Source: Paracoccaceae bacterium
GTDB taxonomy: Bacteria; Pseudomonadota; Alphaproteobacteria; Rhodobacterales; Rhodobacteraceae
Direction of reading: 5' to 3'
Assembly (NCBI GenBank): GCA_030950185.1
Contig: JAUZRU010000039.1
Location: 1 to 50,112, forward strand
DNA: 50,112 nucleotides
A program made the position numbers and the translations under genes. Position 1 is the stretch's first letter. Every line of letters starts with the position of its first letter. Below the pieces are notes generated by a model. That model was given only the letters and a program-made list of their open reading frames with translations. It was not told the DNA's origin and did not search any database. Shown here one piece after another: positions 19,178 through 27,892 of the stretch.

Positions 19178-20047
19178 CTATTCGCGCACAAGCCTTTCAT
19201 ACCCTTCGGCGATTTCACGCGCCAGGGCACCGACCTCGAAACTATAGTCACCGATCTGCCCGACAGGTGTGACCTCGGCTGCGGTGCCTGTCAGCCAGCA
19301 TTGCTGAAAGCCTTCCAGCTCTTCAGGCATGATGTGACGTTCATGAACCGGAATGTTGCGTTCCTTCAGCATCTTGATCACGGTCTGCCGTGTGATGCCG
19401 TTCAGAAAACAGTCGGGCAGGGGGGTATGAACCTCGCCGTCGCGCACGAAAAAGATGTTGGCGCCGGTCGCCTCGGCCACATAGCCCCGATAATCCATCA
19501 TCAGCGCGTCCGAACAGCCCTTGGCCTCGGCCGCGTGCTTGGACATGGTACAGATCATGTAAAGACCTGCCGCCTTGGCATGGCTGGGGATGGTCTCGGG
19601 GCTGGGGCGTTTCCATTTGGAAATGTCCAGCTTGGCCCCCTGCATCTTGGCGTCGCCATAATAAGCGCCCCACTCCCACGTGGCGATGGCCAGCCTTACC
19701 GGGTTGCGGGCGCTGGCTACGCCCATGTCTTCGCCGGCCCCGCGCCAGGCAACGGCGCGAACATAGGCATCCTTGAGGTCGTTCTTCGCCAGAACCTCGG
19801 CCTTGGCGGCCTCGATCTGGTCAACCGTCCACGGAATTTCAAAGTCGATCATCTCGGCCGACCGCCGCAGGCGTTCGGAATGTTCGCGCGACTTGAAGAT
19901 CTTGCCACCATAGGCGCGCTCGCCCTCGAAAACGCTGGAGGCGTAATGCATGGCATGGGTCAGGACATGTACATTGGCGTCCCGCCACGGCACAAGCTTG
20001 CCGTCCATCCAGATAAAGCCGTCACGATCGTCATATCCAGCACCCAT
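19178..20047 (-). CDS. ilvE: Branched-chain amino acid aminotransferase
   Basis: Class IV PLP aminotransferase that exchanges amino groups between glutamate and the oxo-acids of Val, Leu and Ile. The 289 residues include MHYASSVFEGERAY near the start, the PLP lysine in SHAKAAGLY, EATGANIFF and the cofactor-phosphate segment LNGITRQTVI. The ATG at 20047 has GAGGGTGG before it; an ATG further upstream at 20101 is not needed. It faces the petP promoter region. ilvA at 9336 serves the same pathway but is 10 kb away. Confidence 0.95.
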   Translation of the reverse strand: MGAGYDDRDGFIWMDGKLVPWRDANVHVLTHAMHYASSVFEGERAYGGKIFKSREHSERLRRSAEMIDFEIPWTVDQIEAAKAEVLAKNDLKDAYVRAVAWRGAGEDMGVASARNPVRLAIATWEWGAYYGDAKMQGAKLDISKWKRPSPETIPSHAKAAGLYMICTMSKHAAEAKGCSDALMMDYRGYVAEATGANIFFVRDGEVHTPLPDCFLNGITRQTVIKMLKERNIPVHERHIMPEELEGFQQCWLTGTAAEVTPVGQIGDYSFEVGALAREIAEGYERLVRE

Positions 20048-20092
20048 GGTACCACCCTCAAGAAATAGCCGGCCGAAGCCGGGTTGTCGAAA

Positions 20093-20212
20093 GTTACGCA
20101 ATTAGGTCCGAAACGGACATAATGTTACGCGAATTCACGGTTTTGCTAACATTTGATTCTTGGAAAGTCAACAAGACTGACATAAAATGACCCAAGTTGC
20201 TGAAAATGTTAG
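20093..20212. promoter_or_regulatory. Operator-like repeats between ilvE and petP
   Basis: Three signals in the 180-bp divergent gap: a perfect palindrome GTCCG-AAA-CGGAC (20106-20118), the direct repeat GTTACGC (20093-20099 and 20124-20130) flanking it, and a perfect 9-bp inverted repeat CTAACATTT (20146-20154) / AAATGTTAG (20204-20212). The last arm is 16 bp before the petP ATG. Sites for PetP (MarR type) or PetR are plausible. Confidence 0.45.
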
Positions 20213-20227
20213 TGAGAGTCGTCGATC

Positions 20228-20740
20228 ATGCAGGACAGACCATTCCCGGGTAAAGGCGGTGGCGGCGAAAACCTGCTGTTCCTGACTGATGACCAGCTGC
20301 GCAAGGGTATCGAGGCGATGTTCTTTGCCTATCGCGGCTTTACCGCCGATCCGGACCGTATTCTTGAAAACTATGCCTATGGACGGGCCCATCACCGGGC
20401 CATCCATTTCATCAACCGTTCACCTGGCACCACGGTCAACAACCTGCTCGACATACTGGGCGTCACCAAGCAGTCGCTAAATCGGGTATTGCGGACCCTG
20501 ATCAATGACGGCCTTGTCGAAAGCCGGGTTGGCACGCGTGACAAGCGCGAACGCCACCTGTATCTGACAGAAAAGGGCCGTGCGCTGGAACACGAACTGT
20601 CCGATGCCCAACGCGCCCGGATGCGCGCTGCCTTCCGCGCTGCCGGCCCCGAGGCAGTACAGGGGTTCCGCAAGGTGCTCGAGGAAATCATGGATCCACG
20701 CATGCGCGAATTTCTGAACTCGATGACGGACGGAGGGTGA
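20228..20740 (+). CDS. petP: MarR-family regulator PetP
   Basis: A 170-residue MarR-type winged-helix protein with the helix-turn-helix at about 68-95 (TTVNNLLDILGVTKQSLNRV) and the wing with its basic DKRERHLYLT. In Rhodobacter capsulatus, petP-petR lie before petABC and PetR is needed for growth; the same pair order is seen here, three bases apart, but petABC is not in the window. Inverted repeats just upstream suggest self-regulation. The start ATG is close after a weak GAGAG site. Confidence 0.85.
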   Translation: MQDRPFPGKGGGGENLLFLTDDQLRKGIEAMFFAYRGFTADPDRILENYAYGRAHHRAIHFINRSPGTTVNNLLDILGVTKQSLNRVLRTLINDGLVESRVGTRDKRERHLYLTEKGRALEHELSDAQRARMRAAFRAAGPEAVQGFRKVLEEIMDPRMREFLNSMTDGG

Positions 20741-20743
20741 AGC

Positions 20744-21448
20744 ATGGCTGAGCAGCCGGAACACCACCTTCTGATCGTCGATGACGACGAACGGATCCGC
20801 GGCCTGTTACAGAAATTTCTGGCGCGCAACGGCTTTTGGGTCAGTGCTGCGCGTGACGCGGCGCATGCCAGAAGGCTTCTCAAGGGGCTGGAATTCGACC
20901 TGATCGTGCTTGACGTGATGATGCCGGGCGAAGACGGCCTCAGCCTCACCCGTGACCTGCGGAAAACCCTGCAGACCCCGATCCTGTTGCTGACCGCGCG
21001 GGGCGATGCCAGTGACCGGATCACCGGGCTGGAATCAGGGGCTGACGACTATCTTTCCAAACCTTTCGAGCCGCGTGAACTGCTGCTCAGGATCAATGCA
21101 ATCCTGCGCCGGGTTGCCCCGCGGCAGGAAGAACGGGAAATGCCGCAGACCCTCTATCTGGGTGATGTGCGTTATGATCTGGGCCGGGGCGAGCTGTGGA
21201 AAGGCACCGAACTGGTTCACCTGACGGCTACCGAAAGCGCCCTGATGAGGGTTTTTTCCGCGCGCCCTCACGAACCCATCAGCCGCGCCCATCTGGTCGA
21301 GGAGCTCGGGCGCGACAAGGGCCAGGCGCAAGAACGCGCAATAGACGTGCAGATCACCCGTCTGCGCCGCAAGATCGAATCAGACCCGAAGTCGCCTCGC
21401 TACCTGCAAACAGTACGCGGAGAGGGCTACATGCTGGCCCCTGACTGA
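20744..21448 (+). CDS. petR: OmpR-family response regulator PetR
   Basis: A 234-residue two-domain regulator: receiver at 1-120, with the acidic pocket DDDE at 13-16, phospho-acceptor Asp57 in VLDVMMPGEDG, Thr84 and Lys106, then an OmpR-type winged helix (about 135-232) ending in the usual YLQTVRGEGYML. No histidine kinase lies beside it; a MarR protein does, as in R. capsulatus petPR. GGAGGG precedes the ATG three bases after petP. Transcription probably ends in the repeat-borne hairpins at 21487-21515. Confidence 0.9.
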   Translation: MAEQPEHHLLIVDDDERIRGLLQKFLARNGFWVSAARDAAHARRLLKGLEFDLIVLDVMMPGEDGLSLTRDLRKTLQTPILLLTARGDASDRITGLESGADDYLSKPFEPRELLLRINAILRRVAPRQEEREMPQTLYLGDVRYDLGRGELWKGTELVHLTATESALMRVFSARPHEPISRAHLVEELGRDKGQAQERAIDVQITRLRRKIESDPKSPRYLQTVRGEGYMLAPD

Positions 21449-21780
21449 GCCCGGAATCTTCTTCTTTGCCCAAATACTTCGGGGGAGTCGCTTCAGCGAC
21501 GGGGGCAGCGCCCCCTGGCCTGCCTGCCGGTAGCGCCGAATCTTGTTGACTTTAGCCGCCAAACAGTATCTACGCCGATCAAGCATTCAGGTAGGCACAA
21601 AGACGCCAAGGCCTGAAAATCACTGTATCCTCCCGACATCGCGAAGATCCAGAGAGATGCTGCGGCTGACCTTGCGGGCACATGTATCCGTTTTGTCTTG
21701 TCGCTCGATTGACAAGAACACGGTGCTTGTGGACCCGACGAAATCAGGTCTCCGGCAACCCTACCTGAGAAAGAAACATT
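21449..21780 (+). promoter_or_regulatory. 332-bp gap: repeat and structured leader of the RNA helicase
   Basis: After the repeat copy, the gap holds a possible promoter (TTGACT at 21545-21550 with TATCTA 15 bp on, a short spacing). Two hairpins follow: TCTTGTC (21696-21702) / GACAAGA (21711-21717), and TCAGGT (21744-21749) / ACCTGA (21763-21768). The second ends at the ribosome site GAGAAAG of the GTG start at 21781. A long structured leader is common for cold-induced DEAD-box helicases. I see no convincing small gene. Confidence 0.45.
21458..21515 (-). repeat. Dispersed intergenic repeat, copy 2, with hairpins
   Basis: Plus strand: the core at 21458-21480 (CTTCTTCTTTGCCCAAATAC...), then a perfect hairpin GTCGCT-TC-AGCGAC (21487-21500), then GGGGGC-AGC-GCCCCC (21501-21515). 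The core and the second hairpin recur at 50006-50060 in the other direction. It sits right after petR and could stop transcription, though no T-run follows. Confidence 0.6.
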
Positions 21781-23025
21781 GTGAATTTTGACGAACTCGG
21801 CCTTGCTGCGCCGATCCTTTCGACCCTTGTAAAACAGGGCTACGAAACCCCCACCCCCATTCAACAACAGGCCATCCCGCTGATCATGCAGGGCCGCGAC
21901 GTTGTCGGGCTGGCCCAGACGGGCACAGGCAAGACCGCCGCCTTTACCCTGCCGCTGTTGCACCGGCTTGCCGAGGCACCGCGCGCCAAGGGCCATCGCC
22001 CCGTGCGCGTGCTGATCCTGTCGCCGACCCGCGAACTGGCCGCCCAGATCGAAAAATCGGTTCAGGATTACGGCGCCGGCCTGCCGCTGCGCTCGGTCGT
22101 GGTTGTTGGTGGTGTTCCCATCAAGCGCCAGATCAACGCGTTGCGCAACGGTGTCGATGTGCTGGTGGCAACGCCCGGACGCCTGGAAGACCTGATCTCG
22201 CAAAAGGCGCTGCGTCTCGACCATGTGCAAACGGTCGTGCTGGACGAGGCCGACCAGATGCTTGACATCGGCTTCATGCCGGCGATCCGCCGCATCCTGC
22301 GCCTGCTGCCGGCCAAACGGCAGACCCTGTTGTTCTCGGCTACCATGCCCAAGGAAATCCGGGCACTGTCCGCCGACCACCTGACCAACCCGGCCGAAGT
22401 CTCGGTTGCCGCGGTTGCCGCCACCGCCGACCGGATCGACCAGACCGTGCTGCACATGCAGAGCGGTGACAAGGTTTCGGCCATCGCCCGCCTTGTGCGC
22501 GCGCATCCCGGCAAGCGCATGATCGTCTTTACCCGCACCAAGCGCGGCGCCGACAAGGTGGCCCGCAAGCTGAATGCCGATGGGCTGGGCGCCGGTGCGA
22601 TCCACGGAAACAAGTCACAGGGCCAGCGCCAGCGCGCGCTTGCATCCTTCCGCAGCGGCTCGAACCCGGTTCTGATTGCCACCGACATCGCCGCGCGTGG
22701 CATCGATGTGCCCGGTGTCGAGGTTGTCGTGAACTATGATCTGCCCAATGTCGCCGAAAGCTATGTCCACCGTATCGGCCGCACCGCGCGTGCAGGCGCC
22801 TCGGGACTGGCGGTTTCGTTCTGCGCGGGTGACGAGCTCAAGCAGCTGCGCGATATCGAGCGCCTGATTCGTCAGGAAATTCCGGCGCAATCGGTTGATG
22901 GAACCGAAATCCCGGCGCGTCAGGCCGCCAATTCGGTGCGCCGTCCGGCCAAGGGTGGCGGCCGCAACCGGCGCCGCAACAACTGGTCGAACAAGCAGGG
23001 CAACCGGCAACGCGCCTCGGCCTGA
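21781..23025 (+). CDS. DEAD-box ATP-dependent RNA helicase (RhlE-like)
   Basis: A 414-residue helicase that remodels RNA, probably in ribosome assembly or mRNA turnover. Motifs in order: Q motif TPIQQQAIP, Walker A AQTGTGKT, PTRELA, TPGR, DEAD in VLDEADQML, SAT, then ATDIAARGID and HRIGRTARAG. The C-terminus after about 380 is short, basic and Arg/Asn-rich, as in RhlE-type proteins that use it to hold RNA. The start is GTG 21781. A strong hairpin at 23043-23074 follows. Confidence 0.93.
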   Translation: MNFDELGLAAPILSTLVKQGYETPTPIQQQAIPLIMQGRDVVGLAQTGTGKTAAFTLPLLHRLAEAPRAKGHRPVRVLILSPTRELAAQIEKSVQDYGAGLPLRSVVVVGGVPIKRQINALRNGVDVLVATPGRLEDLISQKALRLDHVQTVVLDEADQMLDIGFMPAIRRILRLLPAKRQTLLFSATMPKEIRALSADHLTNPAEVSVAAVAATADRIDQTVLHMQSGDKVSAIARLVRAHPGKRMIVFTRTKRGADKVARKLNADGLGAGAIHGNKSQGQRQRALASFRSGSNPVLIATDIAARGIDVPGVEVVVNYDLPNVAESYVHRIGRTARAGASGLAVSFCAGDELKQLRDIERLIRQEIPAQSVDGTEIPARQAANSVRRPAKGGGRNRRRNNWSNKQGNRQRASA

Positions 23026-23042
23026 GGCATCGCCCAACGAAA

Positions 23043-23074
23043 AATGGCGCGCCCGCGAAACCGGGCGGGCCATT
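23043..23074 (+). terminator. Strong hairpin after the helicase gene
   Basis: AATGGC (23043-23048) pairs with GCCATT (23069-23074), and the inner GCGCCCG pairs with CGGGCGG with one mismatch, 12 of 13 pairs. No clear T-run follows, so termination may be weak or need a factor. Confidence 0.45.
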
Positions 23075-23134
23075 GTGATTCTTGCGGTGCGTCTGCTTCT
23101 TGCGGCCCGCCCACCCCTGACCTAAGCTCGACCC

Positions 23135-24073
23135 ATGACAACCGCATTGTTCAGCCATCCCGACTGTCTTGAACATACCAACCCGCCGGGGCACCCCGAG
23201 CAGGTTGCCCGCCTGCGGGTGATCGACAAGGCGCTTGCAGATCCGGCATTTGATGCGCTTGCTCGCTATCCGGCCCCCTTGTGCGAAGACGCCGATATCC
23301 TGCTGGCCCATCCGGCGCAGCATCTTGCGGCGATTCGCGCCGCCAGCCCCGATCAAGGCTATCGCGCCCTTGACTCCGATACCCATATGTCACCCGGCAC
23401 CCTGACGGCTGCCTTTCGCGCGGTTGGCGCCAATGTCGCGGCAGTCGATGCGGTGCTGTCGGGCAAGGTCACAAACTCCTTTTGCGCCATTCGCCCCCCT
23501 GGCCACCATGCCGAAAAGAATCGGCCGATGGGCTTTTGCCTTTTCGGCAACATTGCGATTGCCGCCAGACATGCGCTTGAACGGCACGGGTTGAGCCGTG
23601 TCGCCATTGTCGATTTCGACGTGCATCACGGCAATGGCACGCAGGATCTGGTGTGGGATGACGGGCGTATCCTGTTCGTTTCGACCCACCAGATGCCGCT
23701 TTATCCCGGCTCGGGTGGCGCGGATGAACGTGGCGCCCATGACAATGTGGTGAACATCCCCCTGGAACCGGGCACCGATGGGGCCGGATTTCGCGCGGCT
23801 TTTGCCGAACGCGCCTTGCCGGCGCTGACGGCCCATGAACCCGAACTGCTGCTGATCTCGGCCGGCTTTGACGCGCATCGCGCCGATCCGCTGGCCAATC
23901 TGGAGCTGACCGAAGACGATTTCGCCTGGGTCACCGGGCAGGTCTGCGACATTGCCGACGCATTTGCCGACTCACGCGTGGTATCGACTTTGGAGGGCGG
24001 ATATGATTTGGATGCGCTCGCCGCGTCCGTTGCGGCGCATGTCAGGGTTTTGATGGAGCGGGGAAATGGCTGA
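23135..24073 (+). CDS. Histone-deacetylase-family zinc amidohydrolase
   Basis: A 312-residue cytoplasmic enzyme of the arginase/deacetylase fold. The active-site motifs RPPGHHAEKNRPMGFC and VDFDVHHGNGTQ supply the His charge relay and zinc ligands, and ISAGFDAHRADPLA the remaining Asp ligand. Bacterial members deacetylate small acetylpolyamines or acetyl-lysine proteins; which one applies here is unknown. It overlaps xseB by 8 bp and so is coupled to the xseB-ispA-dxs set, a linkage seen in several alphaproteobacteria. Confidence 0.9.
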   Translation: MTTALFSHPDCLEHTNPPGHPEQVARLRVIDKALADPAFDALARYPAPLCEDADILLAHPAQHLAAIRAASPDQGYRALDSDTHMSPGTLTAAFRAVGANVAAVDAVLSGKVTNSFCAIRPPGHHAEKNRPMGFCLFGNIAIAARHALERHGLSRVAIVDFDVHHGNGTQDLVWDDGRILFVSTHQMPLYPGSGGADERGAHDNVVNIPLEPGTDGAGFRAAFAERALPALTAHEPELLLISAGFDAHRADPLANLELTEDDFAWVTGQVCDIADAFADSRVVSTLEGGYDLDALAASVAAHVRVLMERGNG

Positions 24074-24308
24074 CAAACCGGTATCAGAGATGACCTTTGA
24101 AGAAGCATTGAGCGAACTGGAACGCGTTGTCAGCCAGCTGGAAAGCGCGCAGGTGCCGCTTGAGGATTCGATCCGCCTGTATGAGCGCGGCGAAGAATTG
24201 CGCAAGCATTGCGAAGCGCGGCTGCAGGCGGCCGAGGAAAAGGTCGCACAGATCACCCTTGGCGAGAATGGCGAACCCGCCGGAACCAAGCCGCTGGGAG
24301 AGATCTGA
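24066..24308 (+). CDS. xseB: Exodeoxyribonuclease VII small subunit
   Basis: An 80-residue helical protein, the small subunit of exonuclease VII, which degrades single-stranded DNA with XseA. The family signature TFEEALSELERVVSQLE is at 10-26, followed by LYERGEELRKHCEARLQ. The start lies within the end of the deacetylase gene, and ispA begins three bases after the stop. xseA is not in the window. Confidence 0.95.
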   Translation: MADKPVSEMTFEEALSELERVVSQLESAQVPLEDSIRLYERGEELRKHCEARLQAAEEKVAQITLGENGEPAGTKPLGEI

Positions 24309-24311
24309 ACA

Positions 24312-25184
24312 ATGTTCCAGGAGGTTCTGGCCGCACATGCAGACCGGGTCGAGGCCTGTCTGACCGGGCTGCTTGACGAACAGGACGACACACGGCTGAC
24401 CCGCGCCATGCGCTATGCCGTTCTTTCGGGGGGCAAGCGGCTGCGGGCCTTTCTGGTGCTGGAAGGCGCGCATCTTTATGGCGTGCGCCCGCAACAGGCC
24501 GATCGCGTTGCCGCGGCGGTTGAATGTATCCACGCCTATTCGCTGGTGCATGACGACCTGCCGGCGATGGATGATGACGACCTGCGCCGGGGCAAACCGA
24601 CATTGCATGTCAAATGGGACGAGGCCACCGCCATTCTGGCGGGCGATGCCCTGCAAACGCTGGCCTTCGAAATACTGGCCTCTCCGCGCAGCGCGGCCGA
24701 TCCGACCATCCGTTTGCGGCTGATCTCGTCATTGGCCGAGGCCGCCGGCGCGCGTGGCATGGTCGAGGGGCAGATGCAGGATATCGCGGCCGAAACCGCG
24801 ACCACCCCGCTGACACTGGAACAGATCACGACATTGCAGGCCAACAAGACCGGCAAGCTGTTTACCTGGTCGGCAACCGCAGGCCCCGTGATGGGTGGGT
24901 CAAACACCGATCTGATGCAGGCCTATGCGCAGGCCATCGGTCTGGCGTTCCAGATTGCCGATGACATTCTTGACGTGGAGGGCGACGCCTCGAAGGCCGG
25001 CAAGCGGCTGCAAAAGGATTCGCAGGCCGGCAAGGCGACCTTTGTTTCGCTGTTGGGGGTGGATGGCGCGCGGCGCAAGGCGGCCGAGCTGGTGGAACAG
25101 GCTTGTGATTGCCTTGAACCTTTCGGCGGAACCGGCGATAACCTGCGCCACCTCGCCCGCTTTATCATAGATCGCGATATGTGA
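24312..25184 (+). CDS. ispA: Farnesyl diphosphate synthase (polyprenyl synthetase)
   Basis: Condenses dimethylallyl diphosphate with isopentenyl diphosphate to geranyl and farnesyl diphosphate, feeding quinone, carotenoid and cell-wall lipid synthesis. The 290 residues show [10 protein letters not shown], the first aspartate-rich motif [20 protein letters not shown] and the second motif FQIADDILD. The insertion between the two Asp pairs of the first motif is typical of bacterial FPP synthases. ATG 24312 follows xseB by three bases and dxs is 43 bp downstream. Confidence 0.94.
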   Translation: MFQEVLAAHADRVEACLTGLLDEQDDTRLTRAMRYAVLSGGKRLRAFLVLEGAHLYGVRPQQADRVAAAVECIHAYSLVHDDLPAMDDDDLRRGKPTLHVKWDEATAILAGDALQTLAFEILASPRSAADPTIRLRLISSLAEAAGARGMVEGQMQDIAAETATTPLTLEQITTLQANKTGKLFTWSATAGPVMGGSNTDLMQAYAQAIGLAFQIADDILDVEGDASKAGKRLQKDSQAGKATFVSLLGVDGARRKAAELVEQACDCLEPFGGTGDNLRHLARFIIDRDM

Positions 25185-25227
25185 TAGGGTCGGACGTCGG
25201 CACAGGTGGCCACAGGAAAGACAGACA

Positions 25228-27165
25228 GTGCCTCAGCAACCAAGACCCCAGACCCCCCTGCTTGACAGGGTGCAATCGCCCGAAGACCTGAAAAGGCTTT
25301 CGGATGGCGAGCTGCGCGTTCTGGCCGACGAGCTGCGGGCCGAAACCGTATCTGCGGTTTCCGTGACCGGCGGCCATCTTGGGGCCGGCCTCGGCGTGGT
25401 CGAACTGACGGTCGCCCTGCATGCGGTGTTCGATACCCCGCGCGATCGGCTGATCTGGGATGTCGGGCACCAGTGCTATCCGCACAAGATCCTGACCGGG
25501 CGGCGCGACCGCATCCGCACCTTGCGGCAGGCCAAAGGCCTTTCGGGTTTCACCAAGCGCGATGAAAGCCCCTATGACCCGTTCGGCGCGGGCCACAGTT
25601 CCACCTCGATCTCGGCGGCGCTGGGCTTTGCGGTTGCGCGTGATCTGGGTGGCAGCGTTGATCCGGCACTGGGCGATGCAATCGCCGTGATTGGCGACGG
25701 TGCCATGAGCGCGGGCATGGCATTCGAGGCGATGAACAATGCGGGCGCGCTGGGCAAGCGGCTGTTCGTGATCCTGAACGACAACGAAATGTCGATCGCG
25801 CCGCCCGTGGGCGCGCTGTCATCCTATCTGTCGCGCCTGTATGCCGGCGCCCCGTTTCAGGAATTCAAGGCCGCAGCAAAAGGCGCGGTCAGCCTGTTGC
25901 CCGAGCCCCTTCAGCAAGGCGCGCGCCGGGCGAAAGAGCTGGTCAAGGGCATGACTATCGGCGGCACCCTGTTCGAGGAGCTCGGCTTTTCCTATGTCGG
26001 GCCGATCGACGGGCATGATGTTGACCAGCTGCTGGCGGTTCTGCGCACCGTGCGTGAACGCGCCACCGGCCCGATGCTGATTCATGTGCTGACGAAAAAG
26101 GGCAAGGGCTATGGTCCGGCCGAGGCATCCGCCGACAAGTATCACGGCGTGTCGCGTTTCAACGTGGTGTCCGGCGAACAGGTCAAGGCCAAGTCGAACG
26201 CCCCCAGCTATACGCGTGTCTTTGCCGATGCCCTGATCACCGAGGCCAGCCATGACGATCGGATCATTGCGGTGACCGCGGCCATGCCTGACGGCACCGG
26301 GCTGAACCTGTTTGCCGAACGCTTTCCGAACCGCGTGTTCGATGTCGGCATTGCCGAGCAGCACGGCGTGACCTTCAGCGCGGCACTTGCCGCCGGCGGG
26401 ATGAAGCCGTTCTGCACCATCTATTCGACCTTCCTTCAGCGTGCCTATGATCAGGTCGTGCATGACGTTGCAATCCAGCGCCTGCCGGTCCGGTTCGCAA
26501 TCGACCGTGCCGGCCTTGTTGGTGCGGACGGGGCCACCCATGCCGGCAGCTTCGACATTGCCTTTCTGGCCAATCTGCCGGATTTCGTGGTGATGGCCGC
26601 CGCTGACGAGGCCGAGCTTGTGCATATGGTGGCAACCGCTGTTGCCATTGACGACCGGCCCAGCGCCTTTCGCTATCCCCGCGGCGAAGGTGTGGGTGTG
26701 GATATCCCCGATCGCGGCAGGGTTCTGGAAATCGGCAAGGGCAGGATCATCGCCGAAGGATCGGGCCGCGTGGCCATCCTGTCATTTGGCACCCGTTTGG
26801 CCGAGGTGCAGAAAGCAGCCGAGTCGCTTGCTGCAAGGGGGCTCAAGCCTACCATCGCGGACGCACGTTTCGCCAAGCCGCTTGACCGTGATCTGGTATT
26901 GCAGCTGGCCCACCACCACGAGGCGCTGATTACCATCGAAGAAGGCGCCATCGGCGGATTCGGCAGCCATGTCGCGCAGCTTCTGGCCGAAGAGGGTGTA
27001 TTCGATACCGGTCTGAAATTCCGCTCGATGTTCTTGCCCGACGCCTTCATCAGCCACAACAGCCCCGATGCGATGTATGACATCGCCGGGCTGAACGCCC
27101 CCCAGATCGAGGCAAAGGTGCTTGAGGCCCTTGGAATCGCATCGGTTTCCACCAAACGTGCCTGA
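25228..27165 (+). CDS. dxs: 1-deoxy-D-xylulose-5-phosphate synthase
   Basis: Thiamine-diphosphate enzyme that makes DXP from pyruvate and glyceraldehyde 3-phosphate, the entry step of the MEP isoprenoid pathway. The 645 residues contain the TPP site [29 protein letters not shown], the YVGPIDGHD segment and the catalytic Glu region DVGIAEQH in the pyrimidine domain. The start is GTG 25228 with AGGAAAG before it. It closes the deacetylase-xseB-ispA-dxs cluster. Confidence 0.97.
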   Translation: MPQQPRPQTPLLDRVQSPEDLKRLSDGELRVLADELRAETVSAVSVTGGHLGAGLGVVELTVALHAVFDTPRDRLIWDVGHQCYPHKILTGRRDRIRTLRQAKGLSGFTKRDESPYDPFGAGHSSTSISAALGFAVARDLGGSVDPALGDAIAVIGDGAMSAGMAFEAMNNAGALGKRLFVILNDNEMSIAPPVGALSSYLSRLYAGAPFQEFKAAAKGAVSLLPEPLQQGARRAKELVKGMTIGGTLFEELGFSYVGPIDGHDVDQLLAVLRTVRERATGPMLIHVLTKKGKGYGPAEASADKYHGVSRFNVVSGEQVKAKSNAPSYTRVFADALITEASHDDRIIAVTAAMPDGTGLNLFAERFPNRVFDVGIAEQHGVTFSAALAAGGMKPFCTIYSTFLQRAYDQVVHDVAIQRLPVRFAIDRAGLVGADGATHAGSFDIAFLANLPDFVVMAAADEAELVHMVATAVAIDDRPSAFRYPRGEGVGVDIPDRGRVLEIGKGRIIAEGSGRVAILSFGTRLAEVQKAAESLAARGLKPTIADARFAKPLDRDLVLQLAHHHEALITIEEGAIGGFGSHVAQLLAEEGVFDTGLKFRSMFLPDAFISHNSPDAMYDIAGLNAPQIEAKVLEALGIASVSTKRA

Positions 27166-27226
27166 TCCATCGTTGCGCCCGGGTGATGCAAGGGTTTAAC
27201 CTTGTGTAAAACCGGGAGGGGCTGTC

Positions 27227-27892
27227 ATGTCCAACAACACATCATCCGCGGTCACTACCTATCGCTGGATCGTATTTTTGCTGGCGCTGGGTTTCTGGCT
27301 TTACCAGTTCACGCGCTTTCCGCTGGATGTCTTTGGCTGGCAGTTCCGCTATCTGACCATCTGGGGGTTGACAGCGAATACGTTGGTTGCCTGGCTCATG
27401 CTGCGCTATTCGCTGGGGCGCAGTGACAAGACCTATAATTCTTTTGTTTCGGCCTCGGTGGTGCTGGGTCTGATGGTGATGTTCCTTTACTGGAAGATGT
27501 ATTTCACTGACCCGGCGCTGTTGAATGTTGGTGGCAAGCCGATGCCTTGGTATCAGGAATACTATCTTCACGGGGTTTCCCAGTTCCTGATGATGATCGA
27601 TGCCTTTTTCATCCTTGGCGTCTTCAAGGATCTGAAGCGCACCTTTGTCACCATGATGGCGATCTTCCTGCCCTATATCCTCTGGATCGAATTTCTGGTG
27701 CAGCCGCTGAACAGCTTTCCCGAAGGCAAGGTTACCAGCGGCTTCCCCTATCCGTTTCTGAACGACATGGAGTTCTCGCAGCGGCTGGTCTTTTATGCGA
27801 CGACAATCGTCACCTCGGTCGTTTTCATGTTCATCTGCTGGGGCATTGCGCGCCTGGTCGCGCGCGGGCAGCAGCAGGTCAGTCACGGCTGA
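27227..27892 (+). CDS. AIG1/ADTRP (FAR-17a)-like membrane protein
   Basis: A 221-residue protein with about six membrane segments. I read it as a bacterial relative of human AIG1 and ADTRP, which are membrane threonine hydrolases of fatty-acid esters of hydroxy fatty acids. Three blocks line up from memory: WQFRYLTIWGL (with Thr44) against the AIG1 Thr43 block, YLHGVSQFLMMI (with His115) against the catalytic His block, and YILWIEFL...YPFL near the end. The proposed catalytic Thr and His are both kept. Function in bacteria is not known to me. The gene follows dxs by 61 bp, and its 3' end overlaps the convergent methyltransferase gene by 14 bp. Confidence 0.6.
   Translation: MSNNTSSAVTTYRWIVFLLALGFWLYQFTRFPLDVFGWQFRYLTIWGLTANTLVAWLMLRYSLGRSDKTYNSFVSASVVLGLMVMFLYWKMYFTDPALLNVGGKPMPWYQEYYLHGVSQFLMMIDAFFILGVFKDLKRTFVTMMAIFLPYILWIEFLVQPLNSFPEGKVTSGFPYPFLNDMEFSQRLVFYATTIVTSVVFMFICWGIARLVARGQQQVSHG

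Noticed and set aside
21543-21791. Small plus-strand open frame in the helicase leader
   Set aside because: No ribosome site, unusual composition, and it overlaps the helicase start; better read as an untranslated leader.
21493-22605. A 370-codon minus-strand frame opposite the DEAD-box helicase
   Set aside because: The helicase motifs on the plus strand are complete; the antisense product is His/Gln/Gly-rich shadow text.
27196-27210. TTAA-N7-TAAA before the AIG1-like gene, close to a CtrA box
   Set aside because: One mismatch in the second half-site and it lies only about 16 bp before the start codon, next to the ribosome site.
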